Shown: positions 5,822 through 13,154 of the stretch, piece by piece
Layout of the letters: the number at the start of each line of letters is the position of its first letter
Position numbering within the stretch: the stretch's first letter is position 1
Source: DASYUM01 sp036001225
GTDB taxonomy: Bacteria > Methylomirabilota > Methylomirabilia > Rokubacteriales > DASRDR01
Length of the DNA stretch: 13,441 nucleotides
Direction: 5' to 3'
Assembly: GCA_036001225.1 (NCBI GenBank)
Contig: DASYUM010000019.1
Span: 1 to 13,441, forward strand
Translations under genes and position numbers: made by a program
Notes under the pieces: model-generated
The model's input: only the letters and a program-made list of their open reading frames with translations
Database searches by the model: none
What the model was told of the DNA's origin: nothing

Positions 5822-6632
5822 GCCTCGGCGACCGACCTGGGCGCGCCGGCTCCGGGGGGCCGGCTGGGCCGGGCTCGTGTTCGTCGGCTTGCTGGTGGTC
5901 CTCTGGCAGCTCGCCTCCCTGGCCGGGCTCGTCAAGGTCTTCTACTTCCCGCCGCCCAGCCGGCTCGCGCTCGCCTTCTGGGAGCTCGCCTGGGACGGCT
6001 TCCCCCAGGGGATCCGCATCGGCACCCACGTCGCCGTCACGCTGGAGCGGATCGCCCAGGGATACCTCCTGGCCGTCGCGGTCGCCGTGCCGCTCGGGAT
6101 CCTCATCGGCTGGGTGCCGGCGCTCGACACGCTCACCCTGCCGCTGATCACCTTCGCGCGATCGGTGGCCACCATCAGCCTCCTCCCGCTCGCCATCGTC
6201 TGGTTCGGGGTCGGGGAGCTCTCGAAAGTGCTCCTCATCGCCTACGGCTGCTTCTGGGTGATGCTGACCAACGTGATCGCCGGCGTGAAGTACATCGACC
6301 CGCTCCACGTCCGGGCCGCCCGGACGCTGGACACCGGTCCGGTCGGGATCTTCGTGCGCGTCGTCCTGCCGGCGGCGCTGCCCCGGATGTTCGCAGGCAT
6401 GCGGATCGCGCTCGGCGTCGGCTTCATGGTGATCGTGGGGGTCGAGATGATCGGGACCATCCACGGCCTCGGCGCGCTCATCATGGAGGCGCGGACGTTT
6501 TACCGGACCGACATCAGCCTGGTCGGGATGGCGGTGATCGGCCTCTTCGGGTTCGGCATCTCGGCCGGCCTGGGGTGGCTGGAGCGCGTCCTCCTCCCGT
6601 GGGAGCGCGGGCTCGAGTCCGTCCGCCGATGA
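5793..6632 (+). CDS. NitT/TauT-type ABC importer: first permease (SsuC/TauC-like)
   Basis: This is a 279-residue inner-membrane subunit. ATG 5793 overlaps the ATPase gene by 29 bases, implying translational coupling; no other start lies before the first helix. After a short basic N-terminus there are hydrophobic segments near 24-42, 88-107, 122-139, 143-162, 203-225 and 241-262. 'YFPPPSRL' (51-58) and 'LAIVWFGVGELSKVLLI' (133-149) are hallmarks of the family. In the coupling loop, RAARTLDTGPVGIFVRVVLPAALP, the glycine that normally follows 'AARTL' is aspartate (D180). The adjacent second permease keeps glycine at the same place. One permease gene making a homodimer is usual in this family; here two adjacent, different permeases suggest a heterodimer. 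Confidence 0.88.
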   Translation: MTTSGGAWPEPRRPTWARRLRGAGWAGLVFVGLLVVLWQLASLAGLVKVFYFPPPSRLALAFWELAWDGFPQGIRIGTHVAVTLERIAQGYLLAVAVAVPLGILIGWVPALDTLTLPLITFARSVATISLLPLAIVWFGVGELSKVLLIAYGCFWVMLTNVIAGVKYIDPLHVRAARTLDTGPVGIFVRVVLPAALPRMFAGMRIALGVGFMVIVGVEMIGTIHGLGALIMEARTFYRTDISLVGMAVIGLFGFGISAGLGWLERVLLPWERGLESVRR

Positions 6633-6661
6633 GCGGCCCGGGCCGATCCCCAGGCCGATGA
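6629..6661 (+). other. Ten-codon mini-cistron bridging the two NitT permease genes
   Basis: ATG 6629-6631 overlaps the first permease's TGA (6630-6632), and its own TGA (6659-6661) overlaps the second permease's ATG (6658-6660). It would encode MSGPGRSPGR. The double ATGA junction could pass ribosomes from one gene to the next, as no Shine-Dalgarno precedes 6658. It could equally be chance, or the scar of a small indel at the true start of the second permease. Confidence 0.3.
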
Positions 6662-7422
6662 GGACCCGGGTCGGGCGCGATGTCGTGCTGAGCCTGGCCG
6701 GGACCGTCGGCGTGGTGGCGGCCTGGGAGGCCGTGTCGCGGAGCGGCCTGGTGAGCCCCCTCGTCTTTCCCCCGCCGAGTCGCGTGGTGGGGGTCACCCT
6801 CGCGCGCATGCCGGTGGCGGAGCTCCTCGGGCACGTGGGCACGAGTCTGGGCCGGATCTGCTGGGGGTTCGGCGTGGCGGCGGCGCTCGGGATCCTCGTC
6901 GGGATCGCATCGGGCTGGTACCGGTGGCTCGGCGTCCTCATGCATCCGGTCATCGAGCTCCTCCGGCCGATCCCGCCGCTCGCCTGGATCCCGATCGCCA
7001 TCATCTGGTTCGGTCTGGGGGAGGCCTCCAAGGTGTTCGTCATCTTCCTGGGCGCCTTCTTCCCGGTGGTGACCAACACCTACCGGGGCATGGTCGGCAT
7101 CGATCCCATGCTCCTGCGGGCGGCCCAGACGATGGGGCTCGCGGGGCCCGCCCTCCTCTTCCGGGTGGCCATCCCGGCCGCCATGCCCGACATCGCGACG
7201 GGCATCCGGGTCGGCTGGGGGCTCGCCTTCGGTGTCCTGGTGGCGGCCGAGCTGATCGCAGCCGACCGCGGGATGGGGTTTCTCGTCATGCATGCCCGAC
7301 AGTTCGGCGAGATCGGGGTCATCATCTTCGGGATCCTCCTGATCGGGGCGACCAACCTGATGACCGACTACGGCATCGGGGAGGTCATCCGGCGGCGGCT
7401 CCTGCGGGGACGCGGGGCTTGA
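6658..7422 (+). CDS. NitT/TauT-type ABC importer: second permease (SsuC-like)
   Basis: This 254-residue inner-membrane subunit belongs to the same family as the preceding permease but is clearly divergent, with a shorter N-terminus. Hydrophobic segments lie near 10-26, 70-85, 108-118, 124-139, 185-201 and 219-232. 'VFPPPSRVV' (37-45), 'PIPPLAWIPIAIIWFGLGEASKVFVIF' and 'FFPVVTNTYRG' are typical of SsuC/TauC/NrtB proteins. The coupling loop RAAQTMGLAGPALLFRVAIPAAMP has the conserved glycine (G160) that its neighbour lacks. ATG 6658 has no strong ribosome site and may depend on coupling from upstream. It probably pairs with the first permease above the single ATPase. Confidence 0.88.
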   Translation: MRTRVGRDVVLSLAGTVGVVAAWEAVSRSGLVSPLVFPPPSRVVGVTLARMPVAELLGHVGTSLGRICWGFGVAAALGILVGIASGWYRWLGVLMHPVIELLRPIPPLAWIPIAIIWFGLGEASKVFVIFLGAFFPVVTNTYRGMVGIDPMLLRAAQTMGLAGPALLFRVAIPAAMPDIATGIRVGWGLAFGVLVAAELIAADRGMGFLVMHARQFGEIGVIIFGILLIGATNLMTDYGIGEVIRRRLLRGRGA

Positions 7423-7485
7423 CCGGCCCGACGCCAGACACCAAGATGGCGGCGTTCCGCTCTAGCGTTCGATAAGGAGGCGACC

Positions 7486-8535
7486 ATGCGTCGACATCAG
7501 TGGGGCATCCTGGCGGGCGTGGGGCTGCTGCTGGGACTGGCGGGAGCGGCCATCGGCCCCGCCGGCGCGGCCGAGCCGGAGATCCGGAAGCTCGCCCTCG
7601 GGTTCGGCATCGACCTGCCGTTCGCGCCGCACATCGTGGCCATCACCAAGGGATGGTTCAAGGAGGCCGGCTTCACGGAAGTCACGACCAAGACGTTCAC
7701 GGCGGGGGCCCTGGCCGGCGAGGCCCTGGTGGCCGGGGAGATCCAGCTCTGGACCCCGGGCAACCTTCCGCCCATCTCGATGTTCCACAACGGGATCCCC
7801 ATCGTGATCCTCGGCACCAACTGCGTGAACTGGGGCCTGGACAAGCTCGTCGTCCGGAAGGACGCCAACGTCAACACGCCGCAGGATCTCTACCGGATCA
7901 AGATCGGCCTGCTCCAGGGCTCCACCGCCAGCGCCGACCTTCACCAGCTGGCCAGGCACTACGGTCTCGACGAGGGGCGGCTCCAGGTGGTGAACCTCCC
8001 GCCGCCGGAGCAGCTCGCCGGCCTGGTGTCGGGGAACATCCAGGCGCTGCTCTCCTGGGAACCGTGGCCGTATCGGGCGCTCCAGGGCGTCGACGCCAGG
8101 GTCGTGCACACCGGCCTGATCAGCTACTTCGCCGGGAACCAGGGCGAGCGCGTGAAGATCTCGGACAACCGCTCCGTGTGGGTGGCCTCCCAGGAGTTCG
8201 CGCGCAAGAACCCGCGGGCGGTCCGGGCGATCATGCAGGTCCTGCTGCGGGCGCAGAAGTACGTGGCCGATCCGCAGAACAAGGAGGAGGTGCTGCGCCT
8301 GTTCTCCGAGTTCCAGAAGCAGGACCTCGCGACCAACCGGGCCCTCTGGGACAACTACGTCTTCAACCCGGTCTTCGACGAGGCGTACGTCGCGGACATG
8401 GAGCGCACCACCGCCTTTCTCGAGACGTCGGGTCGGATCAAGAAGCGGACGCCCATCCTCGACTACACCTACACCGATCCCGTGGGCGAGGTGGACGCGT
8501 CGCTGGTGAAGGTCAGGGGCCGCTGGAAGCCGTGA
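7486..8535 (+). CDS. NitT/TauT-type ABC importer: periplasmic binding protein (NMT1/SsuA-like)
   Basis: This 349-residue binding protein is encoded 63 bases after the permease. ATG 7486 follows a near-perfect AAGGAGG (7474-7480), the strongest ribosome site in this importer, which suits a subunit needed in excess. Residues 1-29 form a Sec signal peptide (basic MRRHQ, hydrophobic core, AGA-AEP cleavage region), in contrast to the Tat signals of the two CUT1 binding proteins. Mature features are 'AITKGWFKEAGF' (52-63), 'AGEIQLWTPGNLPP' (83-96), 'IGLLQGSTASADLH' (140-153) and 'LLSWEPWPYRAL' (188-199), the two-lobe NMT1/THI5-like pattern. Relatives bind sulfonates, nitrate, taurine, pyrimidines or aromatic acids. 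No residue set lets me choose the ligand. Confidence 0.87.
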   Translation: MRRHQWGILAGVGLLLGLAGAAIGPAGAAEPEIRKLALGFGIDLPFAPHIVAITKGWFKEAGFTEVTTKTFTAGALAGEALVAGEIQLWTPGNLPPISMFHNGIPIVILGTNCVNWGLDKLVVRKDANVNTPQDLYRIKIGLLQGSTASADLHQLARHYGLDEGRLQVVNLPPPEQLAGLVSGNIQALLSWEPWPYRALQGVDARVVHTGLISYFAGNQGERVKISDNRSVWVASQEFARKNPRAVRAIMQVLLRAQKYVADPQNKEEVLRLFSEFQKQDLATNRALWDNYVFNPVFDEAYVADMERTTAFLETSGRIKKRTPILDYTYTDPVGEVDASLVKVRGRWKP

Positions 8536-8541
8536 GGGACC

Positions 8542-8578
8542 CCCTCACCCTGACCCTCTCCCCCGGTGGGGGAGAGGG
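8542..8578. repeat. Palindromic dispersed-type repeat (CCCTCACCCTGACCCTCTCCC...GGGAGAGGG)
   Basis: CCCTCTCCCCC (8554-8564) pairs perfectly with GGGGGAGAGGG (8568-8578) across a GGT loop, preceded by a CCCTCACCCTGA arm. It lies between the binding-protein stop and the ribosome site of the next gene. From memory, this CCCTC/GAGGG element is a common intergenic palindrome in several high-GC bacterial genomes, where many copies occur near gene ends. Only one clear copy is in this window. It may act as a transcript-end stabiliser or weak terminator; no T-run follows. Confidence 0.6.
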
Positions 8579-8595
8579 GAAAGGGGGAGCAGCGC

Positions 8596-9660
8596 GTGGC
8601 GGCTGAGGTGATCCGCGTCGGGATGATCGGGGCCGGCTTCATCAGCGCCTACCACCTGGCCGGGCTGGCCGCGGCCGGCGGCGCGGAGGTCCGGGTCCTG
8701 GTGGGTCGCACGCCCGACCGCGCCGCGGCCCTGGCCCGGCGGTTCGGCATCCGCGACGTGGTCCGCGACTACCGCGCCGTGCTCGACCGGCCCGACGTGG
8801 ACGCCGTGATCATCGCCACGCCCGACGACACTCACGCGGAGATCGCGATCGCGGCCGCCGAGGCCGGCAAGGCCATCCTCCTCCAGAAGCCGATGGCCCG
8901 CACCTCGGCCGAGTGCCGGCGCATCATCGCCGCCGCCCGGCGGGCCGGCGTCGACCTCCAGGTGAGCTTCATGCACCGCCACTTCGAGGAAGTCGTGCGG
9001 GCGCGCGAGCTCCTGGCCGGCGACCAGCTCGGACCCGTGTTCGCCGTGCGGATGCGGAACGCCACGCCCGGCCCCGACTGGCACGACTGGTTCTTCTCGC
9101 GGGAGACGGTGCCGAGTGGCGTCGTCCTCCAGCTCGGAGTCCACGGGATCGACCTCCTCCGGCACGTCATCGGCGACATCGCGTCGGTCACCGGCACCCT
9201 GGCCACCCTGCAGGCCGAGCGGGTCCTGGCCGACGGCCGGACCGTGCGGCCCGAGAACGCGGACCACGCGCTGGCCGTCTACCGGTTCCAGGCCGGCTCC
9301 CTCGGCAGTCACGAGATGAGCCTGAGCGAGATCCAGGGCTGCGACCGGTTCCGGCTCGAGATCTACTGCGCCGATGCCACGCTGTGGCTCCGGAGCGAGC
9401 GGGGCCCGCTGGCCGTCTACGCGCCGGCGCTCACGGGTTCGCGCGGCTGGTTCGTCCCCGACTTGCCGGCCCGCCCCTTCGGCGAGCGCCAGCACGCCCG
9501 CTGGCTCGACAGCCTGCGGGGCACGATGCCTTCCGACCGGACGGCCGAGGACGGGCTCGCCACGCTGCTGGTCGCCGAGGCGCTCTCCCGCGCGGCCGCG
9601 GCCGGGCGTCAGGAGCCGGTGGAGAGCTCGGCTTCCGGCGTCGGCGCGGAGACGGCCTGA
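8596..9660 (+). CDS. Gfo/Idh/MocA-family oxidoreductase, with altered active-site motifs
   Basis: This is a 354-residue NAD(P)-dependent dehydrogenase-fold protein, cytoplasmic. GTG 8596 is preferred because GGGGGAG (8583-8589) precedes it; the alternative GTG 8566 lies inside the palindromic repeat. The N-terminal Rossmann domain has VIRVGMIGAGFISAYH (G12, G14) and 'VIIATPDDTHAEIAIAAAEAGKAILLQKPMA'. The usual EKP is QKP (97-99); catalytic-type K98 is kept. In the C-terminal domain the common 'GG.l.D.G.H..D' is SGVVLQLGVHGIDLLRHV, so the usual aspartate is Q179 while H183 and D186 remain. Family members oxidise sugars, inositols, glycosides or reduce imines. Loss of the Asp suggests an altered mechanism or a different substrate. 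The next gene begins 1 base after its stop and is a distant paralogue, so the two probably act in one pathway. Confidence 0.87.
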   Translation: MAAEVIRVGMIGAGFISAYHLAGLAAAGGAEVRVLVGRTPDRAAALARRFGIRDVVRDYRAVLDRPDVDAVIIATPDDTHAEIAIAAAEAGKAILLQKPMARTSAECRRIIAAARRAGVDLQVSFMHRHFEEVVRARELLAGDQLGPVFAVRMRNATPGPDWHDWFFSRETVPSGVVLQLGVHGIDLLRHVIGDIASVTGTLATLQAERVLADGRTVRPENADHALAVYRFQAGSLGSHEMSLSEIQGCDRFRLEIYCADATLWLRSERGPLAVYAPALTGSRGWFVPDLPARPFGERQHARWLDSLRGTMPSDRTAEDGLATLLVAEALSRAAAAGRQEPVESSASGVGAETA

Positions 9661-9661
9661 G

Positions 9662-10705
9662 GTGGCGCCCCCGATCCGGGTCGGCATCCTCAGCTTCGCC
9701 CACTATCACGCGAACTTCTGGGCCGAGGTCTTCCGTGAGTCGCCGCTGGCCGAGTTCATCGGCGTCTGGGACGACGACACCGCTCGGGGCGCCGAGGCCG
9801 CCCGGCGGTATGGGGTCCGGTTCTGGCCCGACCTCGGGCCGCTGCTGGAGGCCTGTGACGCCGTCGGCATCACGTCGGAAACGGTGCAGCACCTGCGCCT
9901 GGTGGAGGCCGCGGCCCGGCGCGGGCGCCACATCCTGTGCGAGAAGCCGCTGGCCACCACGCTCGCCGACTGTGACCGGATCGCGGCCCTGGTGGCCGAG
10001 GCCGGCATCGTCTTCATGCAGAGCTTCCCGAAGCGCTTCGATCCCGTGAACCACGAGCTCAGGCGGATGATCCGGGGGGGCGAGCTCGGCCGGGTCGCGC
10101 TCGCCCGTGTCCGCCACGGACACGCCCACGGGCTCGAGTCCGACTTCATCCGGCAGTGGTACGTCGATCCGGCGCGCGGGGGTGGAGGGACGCTCCTGGA
10201 CGAGGGGGTCCACGCGGCCGACTTCCTGCGCTGGCTCTTCGGGGAGCCCGAGAGCGTGACGGCCATGATCTCGAGCGCCGCGCTCGGGCTTCCGGTCGAG
10301 GACGCGGCGGTCGCCGTGTTCCGGTTTCCCGACGGCCTGCTGGCCGAGGTGACGACGAGCTGGAGCTTCGTCGCGGCCGACAACTCCGTCGAGCTCTACG
10401 GCACGGGAGGCACCGCGATCCTGGCGGGCGTCGACCTCGGCTCGCGCGACATCACGCGGGATGGGTTCCTCAAGACCTTCCGGGTCGCGCAGTCCGAGCG
10501 GCGCTGGGCCGTGTCGCCCATCGTCCCGCGCTTCAAGACCGGAGGCTTCCACCAGCAGAACCCGCTCCACTTCCTGGAGGCGCTCCACCACGGCACCCCG
10601 ACGCCGGTGACGGTGGAGGACGGGCGCCGGGCGGTGGCGATGATCCTGGCCGCCTACCGGGCGGTGGAGACGGGGCAGCGCCAGACCGTCCCGGCCCCGC
10701 GCTAA
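9662..10705 (+). CDS. Gfo/Idh/MocA-family oxidoreductase, with a non-classical nucleotide-binding motif
   Basis: This 347-residue protein starts at GTG 9662, one base after the previous stop, so translation is probably coupled; no good ribosome site is visible. The expected glycine-rich Rossmann loop (G.iG.G..g) is replaced by VGILSFAHYHANFW (residues 7-20), though the rest of the fold follows: WDDDTARGAEAARRYG, 'AVGITSETVQHLRLVEAAARRGRHILCEKPLATT' with EKP at 94-96 (K95). The C-terminal motif is canonical: GGGGTLLDEGVHAADFLRWLFG with D180, H184 and D187. So this protein has a normal catalytic triad with an unusual cofactor loop, the reverse of its neighbour. I recall a subgroup of Gfo/Idh proteins with 'SFAHxHA' at this position, so it is likely a real lineage and not decay. 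Substrate unknown; a sugar or polyol derivative from the flanking importers is a reasonable guess. Confidence 0.87.
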   Translation: MAPPIRVGILSFAHYHANFWAEVFRESPLAEFIGVWDDDTARGAEAARRYGVRFWPDLGPLLEACDAVGITSETVQHLRLVEAAARRGRHILCEKPLATTLADCDRIAALVAEAGIVFMQSFPKRFDPVNHELRRMIRGGELGRVALARVRHGHAHGLESDFIRQWYVDPARGGGGTLLDEGVHAADFLRWLFGEPESVTAMISSAALGLPVEDAAVAVFRFPDGLLAEVTTSWSFVAADNSVELYGTGGTAILAGVDLGSRDITRDGFLKTFRVAQSERRWAVSPIVPRFKTGGFHQQNPLHFLEALHHGTPTPVTVEDGRRAVAMILAAYRAVETGQRQTVPAPR

Positions 10706-10740
10706 AAGCCCGAGGCCCCTCCCATGATCTCGGCCGGGGG

Positions 10741-10770
10741 TTGACCCGGTCAGGCCGAAGCGGATATCGT
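10741..10770 (+). promoter_or_regulatory. Possible sigma70-type promoter for CUT1 importer B
   Basis: TTGACC (10741-10746) matches 5 of 6 bases of the -35 consensus; TATCGT (10765-10770) matches 4 of 6 of the -10, with an 18-base spacer. It lies in the 109-base gap before the binding protein, 44 bases upstream of its ATG. Housekeeping-promoter consensus in this lineage is unknown to me, so this is a candidate only. Confidence 0.4.
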
Positions 10771-10789
10771 CGCGGCGGGGTCGAGCATA

Positions 10790-10806
10790 CCTCGGGACCG
10801 AGGAGG
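10790..10806 (+). promoter_or_regulatory. Ribosome site partly inside a small hairpin, before the binding protein of importer B
   Basis: CCTCG (10790-10794) can pair with CGAGG (10799-10803) around GGAC. The 3' arm overlaps the strong ribosome site GAGGAGG (10800-10806), 8 bases before ATG 10815. Pairing would partly mask it. The stem is short and its effect is speculative. Confidence 0.3.
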
Positions 10807-10814
10807 TCAGGACC

Positions 10815-12179
10815 ATGGACGAGCACGGCGCCACGCGGCCGGTCACACGACGGAGCATCCTCGGAACGGGCCTGGCCGCCATCGGCGCCGGGATCGCGGC
10901 CGCCCCGCGACGCGCGCCGGCCCAGGCCGGCCGGGGCAAGCCCTTCGCCGGGACGACCCTCAACGTCTCGGCCTGGAGCGGGCCGTACCCCAAGTGGCTC
11001 GGCGATTACGTTCCGGAGTTCGAGGAGAAGACCGGCATCAAGGTCAACTACGAGACGCCCGCCTTCCCGGTCTACAACCAGCGGGCGGACCTGGAGCTGT
11101 CGACCAAGGGCAGCGCCTACGACGTGCTGAACCTCACCTTCATCTACTCGAGCCGCTGGATCGGCGCCGGCTGGTTCACGCCGCTCAACGAGTTCCTGAG
11201 CGACCCCAACAAGACGGCTCCCGACTGGGAGCCCGGCGACTTCCTGGCGGGCGCGGTGGCGCCCCTCAAGGACCCCAAGGGGAACGTCTACGCCTTCCCC
11301 TGGATCGCCGACGCCTACATGGCGGCGGCCGCCCGCTACGATCTCGTCGAGAAGGCCGGCCTCCGGATGCCGGAGACCTTCGACGACATCGTCAAGCTCC
11401 TCAAGGCCGTCCACGACAAGGAGGGCGTCAAGGGGTTCGTCAACGAGAACCACCACGGCTGGACCTGGATCCCCTATCTCCAGGGGTTCGGTGGCAACGT
11501 GTTCCGAAACCCGCCCGAGGACCTCATGCCGACCCTCGACACCCCCGAGGCGGTCGAGGCGGCCGAGTTCTACGCGAACCTCCTGCGCGCGTACGGGCCG
11601 GACGGGATTCTGTCGTACACGTACGACCAGGCGCTGAACAGCCTGCAGCAGGGCCGCGCGAACTACATCACGTTCAACCAGGCGTGGCTCGTGCAGCTCG
11701 GAGACCCCAAGAAGAGCAAGGTGGCCGGCACCGTCAACTACTCGCTGATGCCCGCCGGACCCAAGGGCCGATTTCCGGGGATCGCCTCCCACGGCTTCGG
11801 GATCCCGGTCGGCTCGAAGAAGAAGGATGCCGCCTGGGAATTCGTCAAGTGGTCCCTGTCGAAGGACATGATGCGGCGGATGCTCACCGAGAAGGGCTAT
11901 GGATCGATCACGCGCCGCTCGATCATCGCCGGTCCCGAGTTCAAGCAGAAGATGACCATCAACGGCCGCGACGTCGCCGACCTCTACCTCAAGACGATCG
12001 ACCTGGCCGCGCGGGGCTACATGAAGTATCGGACGGTCCACGTCTACCCGCAGGTGGACAAGCAGATCGACAAGGCGATCGAGCTGATCACCTCCGGGCA
12101 GATGTCGGCCAGGGAGGCGATGCAGAAGGCGCAAGCCAACTCCGTCGCCGATCTGAAGAAAGCCGGCGTCAAGCTGTAG
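10815..12179 (+). CDS. CUT1-type ABC importer B: extracellular solute-binding protein, Tat-exported
   Basis: This is a 454-residue family 1 solute-binding protein. ATG 10815 follows GAGGAGG (10800-10806). Residues 11-16 are TRRSIL, a twin-arginine motif, then a Gly/Ala hydrophobic stretch and a probable AQA cleavage site at 36-38. The mature part opens with LNVSAWSGPYPKWLGDYVPEFEEKTGIKVNYE, the usual family 1 beginning. Later landmarks are 'YDVLNLTFIYSSRWIGAGWFTPLNEF', 'YAFPWIADAYMAAARYDLVEKAGL' (approximate reading) and 'AAWEFVKWSLSKDMMRRML'. From residue 219, IPYLQGFGGNVFRNPPED parallels MPFLRGYGGDVFKSPPDD in importer A's binding protein; both are followed by '(S/T)PEAV.A.E.Y..L', so the proteins are paralogues. 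It feeds the permeases that follow. Substrate is unknown, probably sugar-like or another neutral polar solute. Confidence 0.89.
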   Translation: MDEHGATRPVTRRSILGTGLAAIGAGIAAAPRRAPAQAGRGKPFAGTTLNVSAWSGPYPKWLGDYVPEFEEKTGIKVNYETPAFPVYNQRADLELSTKGSAYDVLNLTFIYSSRWIGAGWFTPLNEFLSDPNKTAPDWEPGDFLAGAVAPLKDPKGNVYAFPWIADAYMAAAARYDLVEKAGLRMPETFDDIVKLLKAVHDKEGVKGFVNENHHGWTWIPYLQGFGGNVFRNPPEDLMPTLDTPEAVEAAEFYANLLRAYGPDGILSYTYDQALNSLQQGRANYITFNQAWLVQLGDPKKSKVAGTVNYSLMPAGPKGRFPGIASHGFGIPVGSKKKDAAWEFVKWSLSKDMMRRMLTEKGYGSITRRSIIAGPEFKQKMTINGRDVADLYLKTIDLAARGYMKYRTVHVYPQVDKQIDKAIELITSGQMSAREAMQKAQANSVADLKKAGVKL

Positions 12180-12195
12180 TCCGGCCCGCCCGGAC
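12179..12195 (+). promoter_or_regulatory. Small stem-loop between binding-protein and permease genes of importer B
   Basis: GTCCGG (12179-12184) pairs with CCGGAC (12190-12195) around CCCGC, starting on the last base of the stop codon. It occupies the same operon position as the much stronger stem at 2061-2087 in importer A, so a similar, weaker expression-balancing role is possible. Six GC-rich pairs could be chance. Confidence 0.3.
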
Positions 12196-12203
12196 CCGCA
12201 TCC

Positions 12204-13154
12204 ATGAGCGGCGGCGTCGCCAACGTAGCCGTCGGCCCCCGGGCGGCGGCGCGACTGCTCCGGCCGGGCTGGGCGGCCGAGCGGCGCCGGGCCTTCCTGA
12301 TCGGGTTGGCACCGGCGCTGGTCGTGCTCGCCGCCATCACCGTGGCGCCGGCTCTCTACCTCCTCGTGACCAGCCTGACGCCGCTGAGCCTCGTCCGCCC
12401 CGACGAGACGGCCTGGAACTTCTCGAGCCCGTGGGCCAACTTCGTCGAGCTCGCCGGCGACGAGCGCTTCACGAACTCCCTGTGGGTCCAGCTCCGGCTG
12501 TCCGTGTCCACCGTCACCCTGCAGCTCCTGGCCGGGCTGGCGGTGGCGGTCCTGCTGAACGCCCGCTCACGCTTCCTGGGGGCCGTGCGGGCGACCTTCC
12601 TGATCCCGATGGTCTTGCCGCCGATCGTGGTGGCCATCCTGTGGAAGGTGCTCTACACGCCGGAGATCAGTCCGCTCCACCGGGTGCTGGCCGCCCTGGG
12701 CCATCCCATGCGCGCGCTGATCACCGACCCGAGCTGGGCGCTGTGGGCCATCGCGGTCGCCGACGTGTGGGAGTGGTTCCCGTTCACCATGCTCATGGTG
12801 CTGGCCGCGCTCCAGATGATGCCGGCGGAGCCGCTGGAGGCGGCCCGCATCGACGGCGCCGGCCCCTGGCCGCTCTTCCGGTTCGTCGTGCTGCCCCTGC
12901 TCAGACCGACCCTGGTGGTGGCCGCTCTGTTCCGCCTGATCGACAGCATCAAGGCGTTCCCCCTCATCTACGTGCTGACCGGGGGCGGGCCGGGCACGGT
13001 CACCGAGGTGACGAACTACTACGCCTTCGTCCAGGCCTTCAACTTCTCGTACTGGGGCTACGCCAGCGCCATCACGGTGGTGATGGTGTCGGGCGTCTTC
13101 TTCCTGAGCTGGGTGATCAGCCGCCTGGTGGGCCTCGAGGTCGACGTTGAATAG
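12204..13154 (+). CDS. CUT1-type ABC importer B: inner-membrane permease, MalF/UgpA-like
   Basis: This 316-residue membrane subunit begins 24 bases after the binding-protein stop. ATG 12204 has no clear ribosome site but leaves a normal basic N-terminus before helix 1. Hydrophobic segments lie near 31-57, 104-119, 131-150, 179-203, 233-256 and 287-309. The coupling loop is intact: E212-A213-A214, G218 and L230-P231 in EAARIDGAGPWPLFRFVVLP. 'LTGGGPGTVTEVTNYYAF' (258-275) corresponds to the GGPGT loop of the MalF/UgpA group and resembles the permease at 2191, so importers A and B share ancestry beyond their binding proteins. It pairs with the permease starting at 13148. Confidence 0.89.
   Translation: MSGGVANVAVGPRAAARLLRPGWAAERRRAFLIGLAPALVVLAAITVAPALYLLVTSLTPLSLVRPDETAWNFSSPWANFVELAGDERFTNSLWVQLRLSVSTVTLQLLAGLAVAVLLNARSRFLGAVRATFLIPMVLPPIVVAILWKVLYTPEISPLHRVLAALGHPMRALITDPSWALWAIAVADVWEWFPFTMLMVLAALQMMPAEPLEAARIDGAGPWPLFRFVVLPLLRPTLVVAALFRLIDSIKAFPLIYVLTGGGPGTVTEVTNYYAFVQAFNFSYWGYASAITVVMVSGVFFLSWVISRLVGLEVDVE

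Noticed and set aside
7419..7447. TTGACC with a CAAGAT box upstream of the NMT1-like binding protein
   Set aside because: The -10 matches only 3 of 6 bases and TTGACC overlaps the permease stop codon, so I do not claim a promoter.
9431..12134. Long antisense frames (520 and 533 codons) opposite the dehydrogenase and binding-protein genes
   Set aside because: Their composition is low-complexity Arg/Gly/Val/Asp and the sense genes have clear family motifs.
10994..13150. A 718-codon + strand frame across importer B
   Set aside because: It is a shifted-frame shadow running through both the binding-protein and permease genes, Arg/Gly/Pro-rich, and matches no family.
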